From Mesostigma viride (Eukaryota > Streptophyta > Mesostigmatophyceae > Mesostigmatales > Mesostigmataceae), in assembly GCA_009746045.1 (NCBI GenBank), contig RPFO01000240.1, positions 814,042 to 878,041 on the forward strand: 64,000 bases of DNA, written 5' to 3'. Below the pieces are notes generated by a model. It worked only from the letters and a program-made list of their open reading frames with translations. It searched no databases and had not been told where the DNA came from. Both the position numbers and the translations under genes were made by a program. Shown here piece by piece: positions 19,932-30,300 of this stretch. Numbering within the stretch: the first letter of the stretch is position 1; every line of letters starts with the position of its first letter.

Positions 19932-21434
19932 TTGCCGGCGACAGGCCAGGAGCAAGAAGGTGCTGATGCAATATATGGGAAGCAGAATAAGTATGAACAA
20001 CTGCGCGCGGACGCGGTGAGTCTACCAAAGGCGGAGGTGGCGGGGAAGGCACGGCTGCTCGACCTGTTGGCTATGCGGCCGAGCTGGCGGGAGATATATG
20101 CCAGCGAAGAGAACTGCATCAAGCCAGCGGTCGTGGCGAGCTCAAAGTATTGGAATGTGCCCAAGCCCAGCCGGGGATGCTCCATGGCTGAATGGGGCAA
20201 GCTCATGAGCCCGGCAGCGGGCGTGGGCATGGTGGCGTTCTGGGAGAGGCGGCCCAAGTGGGTAGATGGCTGCTTTGGAGTGGCCAAGGGGGTGGGTGAG
20301 CTTCGGTTCATCGTCAACAGGAAGCTGGGCAACCTGCTGTGGGTGGACCCCCCCAAGATCCTGTTACCCCACCTGGGCATCCTCGTGGAGGTCTACATCA
20401 AGGGCTGGTGCTACTGCGCCAAGAGCGACCTCGTGTCATACTATTACTCCATCGAGGTGCCCGAGTGGTGGTGGGACTACCAAGGGCTTCCTAGTGTGTG
20501 GTCGACTAGCGTAGGTCTGGCAGGGCCGAGGCGGAGGGTGTGGCCCGTGCTCAAGGTGCTGGCCATGGGACATTCCCATGCGGTGGCGCTGGGGGAGGCC
20601 ATCCATGAGATGGTGCTCTACATGACCGGTGCCCTGGATCCGAGGCGCCAGGTCAACTACCTCTCAAGCGCAGGTGAGCTCACCTTGGTGCGCGACGAGT
20701 GTGGCCAGCCACTGCGCTTGGCCATCGAGTACAAGGAGGAGCGCGCCGGGGAGCTTCAGATTGACCTAGAAAACCCCCCTGCCCCCATGCTGTCCATCAC
20801 CATTGATGACTTGGTGGCCAGCAACGGGCGGACCTGCGAGGCGGTGAACCAGCTCATCACGCGCGCTATTGAGGAAGGCTACCTCCCTAACAACCTTGTG
20901 CCGTCTAAGGAGAAGACTAAGATGGCGAGCCTGGAAGGGGACGAGCTAGAAGCCCTAGGGGTGGTGCACCGACGGAACGGCGTGCTGGAACCAACGGTCA
21001 AGCAGCTCAACCTCGTGATCGCCCACACGCAGGCTATACTCACTCGAGGCCGAGCTACGGCCGAGGGGCTGGCTGCCATCTTGGGGCGGTGGTTGTGGCT
21101 GCAGATGTTAAGCCGCAGCTGCTTGTCCATTTGGCAGCAATGTTTCAAATTCATCAGCCTGCAAGGGTGGGGGCAGCGATCTTGGGTGCTGTGGGCCGGG
21201 GTGCGGGAGGAGTTAGAGTGTGCCCTGGCCTTGGCTCCCATGCTAAGGGTTGACCGAAGCGCACCTTTGGCACGTGAGGTGGTTGCATCTGACGCGTCCA
21301 CCTACGGGCAAGGTGTCGTGTACGCAACCATGGAGCCGGGCGATGTGACGGAGCTGGCGAGGGCACGAGAGGTGCGGGGGTACCCGACTTTGCTCATACC
21401 AAGAAGCGAGGTGGCCTACGCTGGCCCTATATAG
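19932..21434 (+). CDS. Reverse transcriptase-RNase H of unclassified retroelement
   Basis: It copies the element RNA into DNA. RT signatures are in order: GELRFIVNRKLGNLLW, KSDLVSYYYSIEVPE (first catalytic Asp region), AMGHSHAVALGEAIHEMV (counterpart of the LPMGxxxAP motif) and SITIDDLVA (IDD in place of YxDD). REVVASDASTYGQGVVYA near residue 455 is the first Asp of RNase H. No integrase and no tyrosine recombinase could be found nearby. The style resembles DIRS-like and related algal RTs, but without a recombinase I leave it unclassified. The frame stops at 21434 before the rest of RNase H. Confidence 0.75.
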   Translation: MPATGQEQEGADAIYGKQNKYEQLRADAVSLPKAEVAGKARLLDLLAMRPSWREIYASEENCIKPAVVASSKYWNVPKPSRGCSMAEWGKLMSPAAGVGMVAFWERRPKWVDGCFGVAKGVGELRFIVNRKLGNLLWVDPPKILLPHLGILVEVYIKGWCYCAKSDLVSYYYSIEVPEWWWDYQGLPSVWSTSVGLAGPRRRVWPVLKVLAMGHSHAVALGEAIHEMVLYMTGALDPRRQVNYLSSAGELTLVRDECGQPLRLAIEYKEERAGELQIDLENPPAPMLSITIDDLVASNGRTCEAVNQLITRAIEEGYLPNNLVPSKEKTKMASLEGDELEALGVVHRRNGVLEPTVKQLNLVIAHTQAILTRGRATAEGLAAILGRWLWLQMLSRSCLSIWQQCFKFISLQGWGQRSWVLWAGVREELECALALAPMLRVDRSAPLAREVVASDASTYGQGVVYATMEPGDVTELARAREVRGYPTLLIPRSEVAYAGPI

Positions 21435-21480
21435 GCCACTGAGCGCGCGGGCGCAACAAGCAGGCACTAGCCAGCAATGG

Positions 21481-21873
21481 CGGGTTGGCCGGGGGTCAGG
21501 AGTCGTTGGCGGGACCCGGGGATGCACATCAACGAGAAGGAGGTGCGGGCTGCAGTGAAGGGCGTGCATGGAGAGGAGTGCGCGCAGCTTGGCAAACCGA
21601 GGCAAGCGGGTGGTGAGGTTGGTGGACTCCACCGCGGCGTTGGGCTGCTTGGCTAAGGGGCGGTCCTCATCCCACAAGCTCAACAAGCAGTGCCGCCGCT
21701 TGTGCGCGCTGACCCTCGCCACTGGGAGTCGTTCCCAGTGGGTGTGGACGCCGAGTGCACTTCAACCAGCCGATGGCGTTTCTCGCGGCCAATCCATGGC
21801 GACTTTCTTGGCAGGCTGGGTGCGCGACCTGACCGCGGAAGGCATCCACACTATACTTTTCGTCCGAGGGTAG
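21481..21873 (+). pseudogene. RNase H C-terminal remnant, frameshifted
   Basis: Continuation of the RNase H fold in two other frames. RDPGMHINEKEVRAAV (about 21515-21565) supplies the second conserved acidic position. VRLVDSTAALGCLAKGRSSS (about 21620-21670) supplies the DST/DSQ motif, followed by WTPSALQPADGVSR. At least two frameshifts separate it from the RT ORF, so the element is dead or badly assembled. Confidence 0.65.
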
Positions 21874-22356
21874 TAAAAAGCATCCGAGGCGTAAATTACG
21901 AGGTCTTATCTTACTACCTAGATCCGAGGCGTGAGATCCAACGCCGTAATCATTACTACGTAGGATGATAGGTAGTAATTTTACTAGCCGTAAGTAAGAG
22001 TAACGTTACGACTGCACATCTTTGGTAGTACATTACCGACAGAGTAAATTACCGCGACGGGTCTTGGTTGGTAATCTACCACCTGTAGATTAGGTGCCAG
22101 TGATCCGATGCTGTAAGATACGTTTCAGTAAGTTACTTCGGGGATCTTTGCCTGTACACGGCCAGATGGATAATTATATTGTAATGGAGAAGTGGGAGAA
22201 CGTGCGTGTCTATTAGCAAATGCAGCGAAATATAAAAATGTAGTTATCAGCCTTTTTCGCCTATTCAGCAGTTGTCCTTGTCGGCCGTTGTCATTAAGCG
22301 GCTATAGATTATGTGTGCTAGGGCCGGTGAAAAGACGCTAGCAAAGTTCGTCTGAA
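21874..22356. other. Retroelement 3' flank with short degenerate repeats
   Basis: No ORF. GTAGTAA, GTAAATTA, CCGAGGCGT and their inverses recur at irregular spacing between about 21870 and 22140, suggesting secondary structure or decayed terminal repeats. Confidence 0.3.
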
Positions 22357-23466
22357 TGGCGTCCAATAGAGGGGATTTTATTCTTAGTGGATTGTTGGAC
22401 GAGGAGAAGGCGAGGTTGCTGGCGGAGAATGCGAAAGAGCAGAGGGAAGCAGCGGAAGCCGTGCGTGGAAGATGAGGTAACGGGATGGAGTGTGGGCCCT
22501 GGCTTCTGGTTATGAAATGATGGCGGTTGCAGGCCAGCCGTGCTCGCTGGTAATGGGTGCGTGGTGTTGAAATCCAAGTTCTGCGCGTATTCTGTTTTTT
22601 GGTCAATGATTGAAGGGATGTCGCCTTGTTTTATTTTTGTGCATCTGCGTCCCGTCGTGACTGCCTCGTCATGGACGCCCAGGGGTAGAAGTTCGAACGA
22701 GGGAATGATTTTTCAAACGCCTGGATATGTTATGATAGTACGAATAAATGGTAATGGGTAGAGGCGGCCAAAATTTTGTTGGAAGTGTGCCAACGCCGCA
22801 CATACGACTTGAACAACCCTAGGTATCTTAGGAAAAGGAAACACGGATACGTCGGAGTGGAGGAAGAGGAAGACGATGACGATGGTGAAGACGGAGAGGT
22901 TTACAATGGAGGCCTTGAGAATGGGGAGACATTGAAGCAGGAGAGCAGGGTAGCGGTGAGTGGCCCGTCATGAATTACATTGTGGTTGCAGTTGTTAGCG
23001 AGGCGTGTTGATTGCTTCTTGCCGCGGGTAATCGCTAGCGTGCATAACCTTCTTTTTTCAACAGGTGTTCTGGTGCATTGACTGCCGCAAAGCAATTAAT
23101 GGGACTGATTATGTGCCTATCATGCCGTTTGGGAATCATACATTGCCAACATTTCGTGTTTAGAAGGCGCGCCTTCAGAAGCATATTCAGCACCGCACGA
23201 GCCAGGTGCTGAAGGCGTGCTTGGAGAGGAAGGGGTATAAAGTGCGCATGACCGCATCGAAGAAGAAGAAGCAGCAGGAATCGGGCAAGACCATGATAAC
23301 CGAGCCAGGGTTGGCTTTCGTGCATGCAGTACATGGTGCGGCGCAGGCAGTGAATGCTGCATCGATTGCAGCGGTGCAGCCTGTGGCCATGGCGGTGCAG
23401 GGCGCGGGTCCTGAAGTGTGGGCGTTGGCGAAGCAGATTCACGATGCTGTCATGGCCACGTTGTGA
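22357..23466 (+). pseudogene. Small gene or gene remnant of unknown function with a CxxC motif
   Basis: Candidate exons are 22357-22473 (MASNRGDFILSGLLDEEKAR and an EQREAAEAVRGR helix), about 22764-22955 (EAAKILLEVCQRRTYDL, then a long acidic stretch) and 23065-23466 (VFWCIDCRKAINGTDYVPIM ... KQIHDAVMATL, stop TGA). The second and third are joined by a clean GTGAGT...CAG intron in phase 0. A TAG at 23161-23163 breaks the last exon, and the frame stays open on both sides. The first exon runs into TGA right at its possible donor. I recognise no family. FWCIDC could be half of a zinc site. Confidence 0.45.
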
Positions 23467-23773
23467 AGCCAAGGAATGGGGGCCGGGCCCACTTCGAATG
23501 TTCCGCGGTCCAAGCCAAGTGTGTGACACTTTTCCTTCAATTTTGAGGCAAAAATCTTGAATTTTGGCTTGCGAACGTATAAATTTCACGTAAATATTAC
23601 AATTTGTGGGTATTTATCTCATTGTAAGTCTCGTGTGACATAAAAACTTTACATTAGCGTGAAATTGCATTGTTTCATTGAAGAATATCATGGATACATT
23701 CGTCGCACTTGAGACGGAGTCGACTGAATTTACTAAAGACTCGTCCAACATAAAATATTAAAGTCTTCGAACG
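23467..23773. other. Intergenic gap between convergent genes
   Basis: AT-rich, about 300 bp, no ORF or clear signal. It separates the 3' ends of the + strand remnant and the - strand unknown gene. Confidence 0.5.
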
Positions 23774-24303
23774 TCACTTCTTATTCTTGCTCCTTGCTTC
23801 TGCTTCCAATTTCTGCTGTTCTGTTTTGGACTTCTTCCTCTTTGGATCGATGGACATCGCAGGTGCCCACTTTGCCACATCATTCCAACTCTTTCCGTCC
23901 ATCAGAGTCACCACCTTCTTCACATAGTCCAAAGGCATCCAGAACTTGCCCCTATGCAACTTTCCGCCCTCTGTCTCTTCTGGAAAAAACTTCATGCAAA
24001 CGTCCCTCCATTTCCGATCGTATCCACCTACCTGCCCGTACAACTTCACCTCCTGTAACTTGGTATACTTTTGCTTTTCCCTACTCGCATTGGCCCTTCT
24101 CATGGTGTTCTCGGCCCACCCATCAATCCAGAAGCACTCCGGTGCTCCGTGTTTCTGTTCCCCGTCCATAAGTCTCATCCACAGCGTAGGCTTCTCATAA
24201 GGCTCTTGGCTCTGCGCATTCGCTTCCACCCCTTCAGACTGAGCAGCAAGTTTAGCTGCAGGACCGAAGCCCACCGCAGCGTTCGCCCGCACCACATCAT
24301 TAC
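23774..24303 (-). CDS. Unknown gene, last exon
   Basis: It begins NDVVRANAAVGFGPAAKL and ends with a Lys-rich tail (RSKNKK) and TGA. The middle (KPTLWMRLMDGEQKHGAPE ... KLYGQVGGYDRKWRDV ... GKFWMPLDYVKKVVTLMDGK) looks like a compact Trp-containing domain that I do not recognise. The acceptor is GCGCAG at 24304-24306. Confidence 0.7.
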
Positions 24304-27300
24304 CTGCGCGTAACCAATCGGCACATCAACGACGGACTAAAGTCAACGTAGATAGATTGCAAACGAATTAAAAAAAAATTCAGGATACATGCCACGACCA
24401 AAACAGCGATTTCCTCACCCTTTGTTATTCCTTTCTGAGCTCGAGTAGCAGCTGTCTTGGGTCGAGACGAGCCGGAAGACTTGGAGGGCGCGGCAGGCTT
24501 CTTCCTCCCCTCAGACGTCGCTCTGCGAGTTGACCCTCCTGCCCCTCCACCCCTTGCCCTTCCATCACCCCTTCGCCTCCCTCCATCTTCCTCCTCCTCG
24601 TCGTCATCCCCCTCCTCCTCCTCCTCCCCTCCTCCTCCTCCTCCTCCTCCTCCTCCTCCTCCTCCTCCTCCTCCTCCTCCTCCTCCTCCTCCTCCTCCTC
24701 CTCCTCCTCCTCCTCCTCCTCCTCCTCCTCCTCCTCCTCCTCCTCCTCCTCCTCCTCCTCCTCCTCCTCCTCCTCCTCCTCCTCCTCCTCCTCCTCCCCC
24801 TCCTCCCCTCCTCCCCCTCGTCCCCTCCTCCCCCTCGTCCCCTCCTCCCCCTCCTCCCCCTCCTCCTCCTCCTCCTCGGAGGAGGATGATGATGACTCGA
24901 CTGGCTGCCTTCGAAGCTCTTTCTTGGGATACTTTGAAACGCGCGTAGGCGCGGAAGGAGCGACAGGCCGGGCAGAAGCGCCAGGCTCAGCTTCATCTTC
25001 GTCGTCCGAGATTTGAACAACTGCCTTTCGAAGCTTTTTGGAAGGGTGTGACTCCGGCTGCGGCTGGACAGACGGCCGCTGCCCACCCTTCCCTTTGTCC
25101 CGCGTCTTCTGCGGTGACGACTTATCTCCCCCCTTAGACGTCTTCTGCGGTGACGACTTCTCTCCCCCCTTAGACGTCTTCTGCAGTGACGACTTCTCTC
25201 CCCCCGTAGACGTCGCTCTGCGAGTCGACCCTCCTTCCTTTCCACCCTGTCCCTCGCCTCCCTCGTCCCCATCCGAATCTCCTTCCGCGTCATCCTCAGC
25301 CTTCCTCTTCTTCGCCAATGACGTCCACGAGACGTCAGGCATCTTCCCCATCCGAACCAGTAAGTCTTCGAAGCCATCCAATGACTTCTTTCCGCCAAAA
25401 ACGACCACGATGGGACGCAACTCCTCGAAAAACTGCGTCGCTAGCTCGATAAGCTTCCTGTGGTAACCGGAATTGCGTTCGACAGTTGTCTTTTTTGGAG
25501 GAACCATAAAGAGGTCATGGTCACCCCACCAGAAGTCCTTGAAGGACGTCCACTTGCGGCCGAACTCACCATCCAAATTCAGGATTCTACAGCACGGTAA
25601 TGGCGTCAGGCCATCGTCTTGCCTCGCGAAAGTGGATGGGAAGCCCTCACCGTCGCCCACCGCCACCTCCGCCGCCACCCTCCTCACAAATGCCTTCTTC
25701 CTGTCAGGGCCGCCTTTAGGGAGACTATGAGAAGAATACCAGACGGTCATCTGATCCCAGGAAATGCTGCGCCAGTTATACTCAATCGGCTCAGCACTTT
25801 TCTCTTCCACCTTCTCCCCCCCTTTCCCTGCAACTTTCTCCTTCGCCTCAACCACCGCCTCCTTCTTCCCTTCCCCTCCTTCCATCTTTTTTTGATAGTG
25901 GAGATACAAGTCCTTGTCCAGAAGGCCGTGCGAACCCTTCATGCTGAAGTTCGGAGCGGTTTTGTCGAGGAGATCCACTAGATCGATGGTGCCAGCCATC
26001 AGATCCTTTCTCGGAATCCTTAGGTGATTGGCAAGACCTTCGGACTTTAAGAGGTAGGCGACATTGCGCGTGATGATGACGGCCTTCTCCCAAAATGCCA
26101 GGAATCGATCGACGACGTCCTTGTTCCTTGGCATCCGGTTAAGTAGTCGTAAGCCGAACACCTCTTCAAATAAGCGAGAAGCCTTGTACTCCATATCAGC
26201 CCCCCCCTTACATTCGCCATCCAAGTCGGGCTTTTCCTGAAACTTAATAAGGATGAATTGGCGAACGCACTCAAGTACGTCCTTGGCCAACTCCACCAAC
26301 TTTGACAGCTTTTCGGGCCCAACCTCCCCACTCATGATGCATTCACACACAGCGTCCATCATCGGAAACGACGCCAGGTTCCTTACAGACGTCCAGGACA
26401 CCTTTTGCCCCTTCTTGGTGCCCTCGGCGTTAGCGAACCGGCATCTGAGAGTCATAGTCTCCTCAGAAGCTGGTGTGACTGAATTCTCATCATCCGGCCT
26501 GGCCTTTGTGAGGCGCAGGAAGGTGTTCGCCAGAACTCGATTGTAATTTGAAATTTGGGAAGGTTGGGCCTTGTTTTTTTTCCGCTCGCCTTCTTCCTCC
26601 CTCAACTCCCCCTTATCCTCCTTACTCCCCTCCAAACTCCCTTCCCTCCCGACTGATTGTTTGGTGGCCGGCAGGATGTACGTCAGCAGGTTCGTGTAAT
26701 GGCCATCGGGAATAAAATGCCCTTTGCCCTGCTTCACGACGCCGTGCAAGTACAGCCTGTTGTAATTCCAAACATCCAGAAGCGCCTGCCCAAGCGTCCG
26801 ATCCGCTACCGCCTGATCTTCGGCATTGGCGCCCTTGGAGATTTCGAATAGGCGATCCAGCTTCTTCTTCCCAACCTCCTGTCACGAACAGAGGAACGAA
26901 AAATTGACACACAAGAACAATTCAAGGGTCGACTTGCAGCGTGACGTTATGAACGCACGGGAGCGCGAAAAATGGTCTTCAGCGCCGAAATCGGTAAGTT
27001 AGGGTCACTCTGCGAAACCACCCCAGAAATATGTCGGGATGAGAGTTTGACTGCCAATGTCGTTTCTGTGTGCGACTTCCCGCATTTATAATGCATGATA
27101 AAGGAAGACTTTTGACATGGTCACTCCACAGTGCGACCCTTACTCGACATAACACGACGAAGTGGTGGAACTGCAGCGTCACCATTACCATAGATAGAAC
27201 TACCACTTACAGATATTTCCGGGAACTTTTTACACTCGTCCCAATTTGGAAGAAGGTCGGCCCCCCGAAGCAGAATGACGTTCGTTCCCCCGTACCCGAC

Positions 27301-30300
27301 ATGGAATTGTTCCATGAGGGATGAGAAAAGTTTAGCCGCCGCGGCACTGTCCTTCGCGTTCTCAGACGCTGCCCCCCCTTCACACATTAGTTTCTTAACA
27401 TGTGTCACACCGGGCGTCCATTCCCCCTCCACTTGCTTGAAAGACTTTAAACCCTTGAAATAGTGGTTTCCGTCGACCACCGCATATCGAAGAACGAGAT
27501 ATTCGCCATCAGGATGTTCCTCGTGAAGTCTTGGGTCGAATGCCTTTAAGGAGGTCTGGCTTATTAGGCTGAAGACCTCCCTTGGTTGAAAATCAAAGGG
27601 CAGAACGTCGTCTTGTTCCCCGACTCGTGCATAGGTCCGGAACTCAACACCTCTCTTGAGGAAAGAAGCGGTGGACTTGGTTCCAAGATACTTCTCAATC
27701 TCCTTGTCGGACAAGGGGCGAAAGTAACGCGAGCCCACGAACTCCGCGTCAGTCCTAGCGCCATGGCATTTTTTCAGCCAATCCCGGTAAGGGCCAGAGG
27801 ACGTGATGTGTTTGGCGAAGAGGCTTGGCTTTGTTTCCGCAAGCGCTTGAAAGGCGAACTGCCACACAGGAATGCACACCTTAAAATGCAAACTGTTTGT
27901 CTTTGCATTCAGCAAGATGCGCCCGTTCTCCCTGAACACCTCATCGCTTAGCAACCGCTGCCTCATGTTGTCAGGCAAAATCAGCCCGTTGACGGTGTGA
28001 ATGCGCATGCTATTGCAACCGGTATCGATGAAGTCACTCGGTCGAATCCAACGGGATTCCCGCAGAGCATTCGCGTCCCGAATGGCTTTGTCCCTGATCT
28101 CCTTCTCGGAGTCCACGGTCGTTGCCATCTTCCACTCTTTGATGATCGGCACCTTGTCCACCTTTCCACTACTCGTCAGGATCCCCTCCTTGAAGAGCTT
28201 TGAAAGTGCTTTCAGAAGCTCAAGAAAAGGGGAGAAGGTAGGCCACTTTAATATCTCCGACGCCGGCGCCTTGCCCCTGGCTTCGACGTAGTTAAGCATC
28301 TCCTTGACGAGTGCAAAAACGGCATCATTGCCGGCCAACCTTCCGTCACCGTCTCCTTCCCCCTCGGCACCCTGAACGAAGGCATTGACGAACATGAGAC
28401 AAGAAAGCAATAAATAGTTTAACGTATGCATATAGTCCGCGAGCGTAGGAAAATCTCAGAGTAGGGTGCTAAGAACACAGAAGGTAAAAAGGGTCACTCC
28501 ACGGAGCTACCCCTCTGAATCTAAATCACCAAAAACGCACCGCTTCCTTTTCTCCCGCCTTCTTCCCCTTCTTTCCTTTTCCGCCTTTCTCCCCCTCGCC
28601 ACCCTGGAGGAAGACATTGACGAAGATGAGACAGGAAAACAATAAATAGTTTAACGTTTGCAAATAGTCGGCGTGCAGACAAAAAGTACCGAATAGGGTG
28701 AAAAGCACGGAGAAGGTAAAAAGGTTCACTCCACAGAGCTACCCCTCTAAATCAAAAATTCCGCAAAAAACGCACCTCTTCCTTTTCTCCCGCCTTCTTC
28801 CCCTTCTTTCCCTTCCCGCCCTTCTCCCCCCCGGCTGCGTCATCCTCCATTTCCACCCCCTTATCCTTCCCCTTCTCCTTTTTATCCGCATCCCTCTTCT
28901 TTTTGGACGCTTTTGCCTGACCCTCAAGCAGCTTCGCCCGTTCACGATCCCTTCTCTTGAGATCCCACTTCATGAACTTGATGACCTTGTCCACCTTCGC
29001 CTCCGTGTACTCCTTTGGTTTCCACTTGAACTTTTCGGTGCCCTTGGACTTGACTTGGTTGACGAAATCATAGGCCAGGTCACCGTTGAAGGTGTCAGAT
29101 TGCATTGCGAAATCGGCCGCCGCCTCAACGCGTAGTTGGGTGAGATACTTGCGAAACTCCCCGGCACCCATCGTAACATCCTTAGGGGGCTTGCCTAGGA
29201 TGAGGTCGCCAATATCACAGATAGTCTTCACCTTATTCTTTCTGTCAATAAGCTTCTTGAGATCCTGGAGTGTCGTCGTCGCCTTTTTTTTAGCCTGCTG
29301 GAAGGTATACCAACAACACACAACATACACATGAAGCGAAATGTATTAAGAAGAGTAATCTGAACTCTGGCATCCTAGCTCTGCAGCGCGACCTTCAGCG
29401 TTAAAAACTTAAAGAACATTGTACAAACCTTTGCCTTCCCCTTCCCCTTCGGAGTTGGCTCGGGCTCATTTTCTTCCTCCTCCTCCTCCTCCTCGTGCTC
29501 CTCCTCCTCTTCCTCCTCGTCCACCTCCTGCTCCTTCTCCTCCTCTTCCTTCTCGTCCACCTCCTGCATGAAAAAAAAATAATAATAATTCAGACGATGA
29601 CATAAAAAAAACGAGCATTAATTTTGTTTTAACGTTGCTCTGCGGAACGACCCCAACCCTAAGCTTTAACAGTAAAATGAAACAAATTTCCTACCTCTAC
29701 GTTCTCCGTCCCCATCCCTTCGACCTCTTCGAAAGGTTGATCGTCATCCTGCAAGACGAAACGTGCGTTCAGATAAATATACAAAGTCAGTCAAAACAGG
29801 AAGTATTTCTTGAATATCCTATCTTCACAAATCGACCCCGAACCTTTAGCGGCATTTGCTTACCTCCGGGTTCCACGCTGAAGGACTTTGTCCCTCAAAA
29901 CATGGAATGTCACCCTCCTGGCGGGAAGGAGAGAAAGAAATGCGTTGATCGTTAGTAACAATTTTCAACAAAAGAAATACACAATACAAATCTAAACGGA
30001 CTGAATAAAAATGTACACAAATGTCAATAATTACCTCAATGTCAAATCTCCACTCCCGCAACACTTGTCCGATCGGCCACATCTCAGATGGAGTTGTGTG
30101 GCTCAGTTCGTTTTCGAAAAACGTCCGAAGAAAAAACAAGTGAGATAGCATGTCCTGACTCCATGATTTCTCGTTTATGTTCGCCGTCACTAACGACAGG
30201 CAGTCGTCGATCCCCTTGTACTCAAGCCATGCGACAACCTCCTTTCGTGGGGGCTCATACTGTCCGGCCATGTAGAACTCCCCACTCTGACGAAAACGCA

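Noticed and set aside
12629-23163. Reassignment of TAG/TAA to Gln, as in some ulvophyte algae, to explain in-frame TAG in the hAT ORF and the small gene
   Set aside because: About 1240 codons of callose synthase and over 2000 of the unknown gene contain no in-frame TAG or TAA, and several transposon ORFs end at TAG or TAA at the expected place.
24457-24948. Poly-Pro and poly-Leu ORFs on the + strand over the CCT tract
   Set aside because: Antisense shadows of the Glu tract in the unknown gene.
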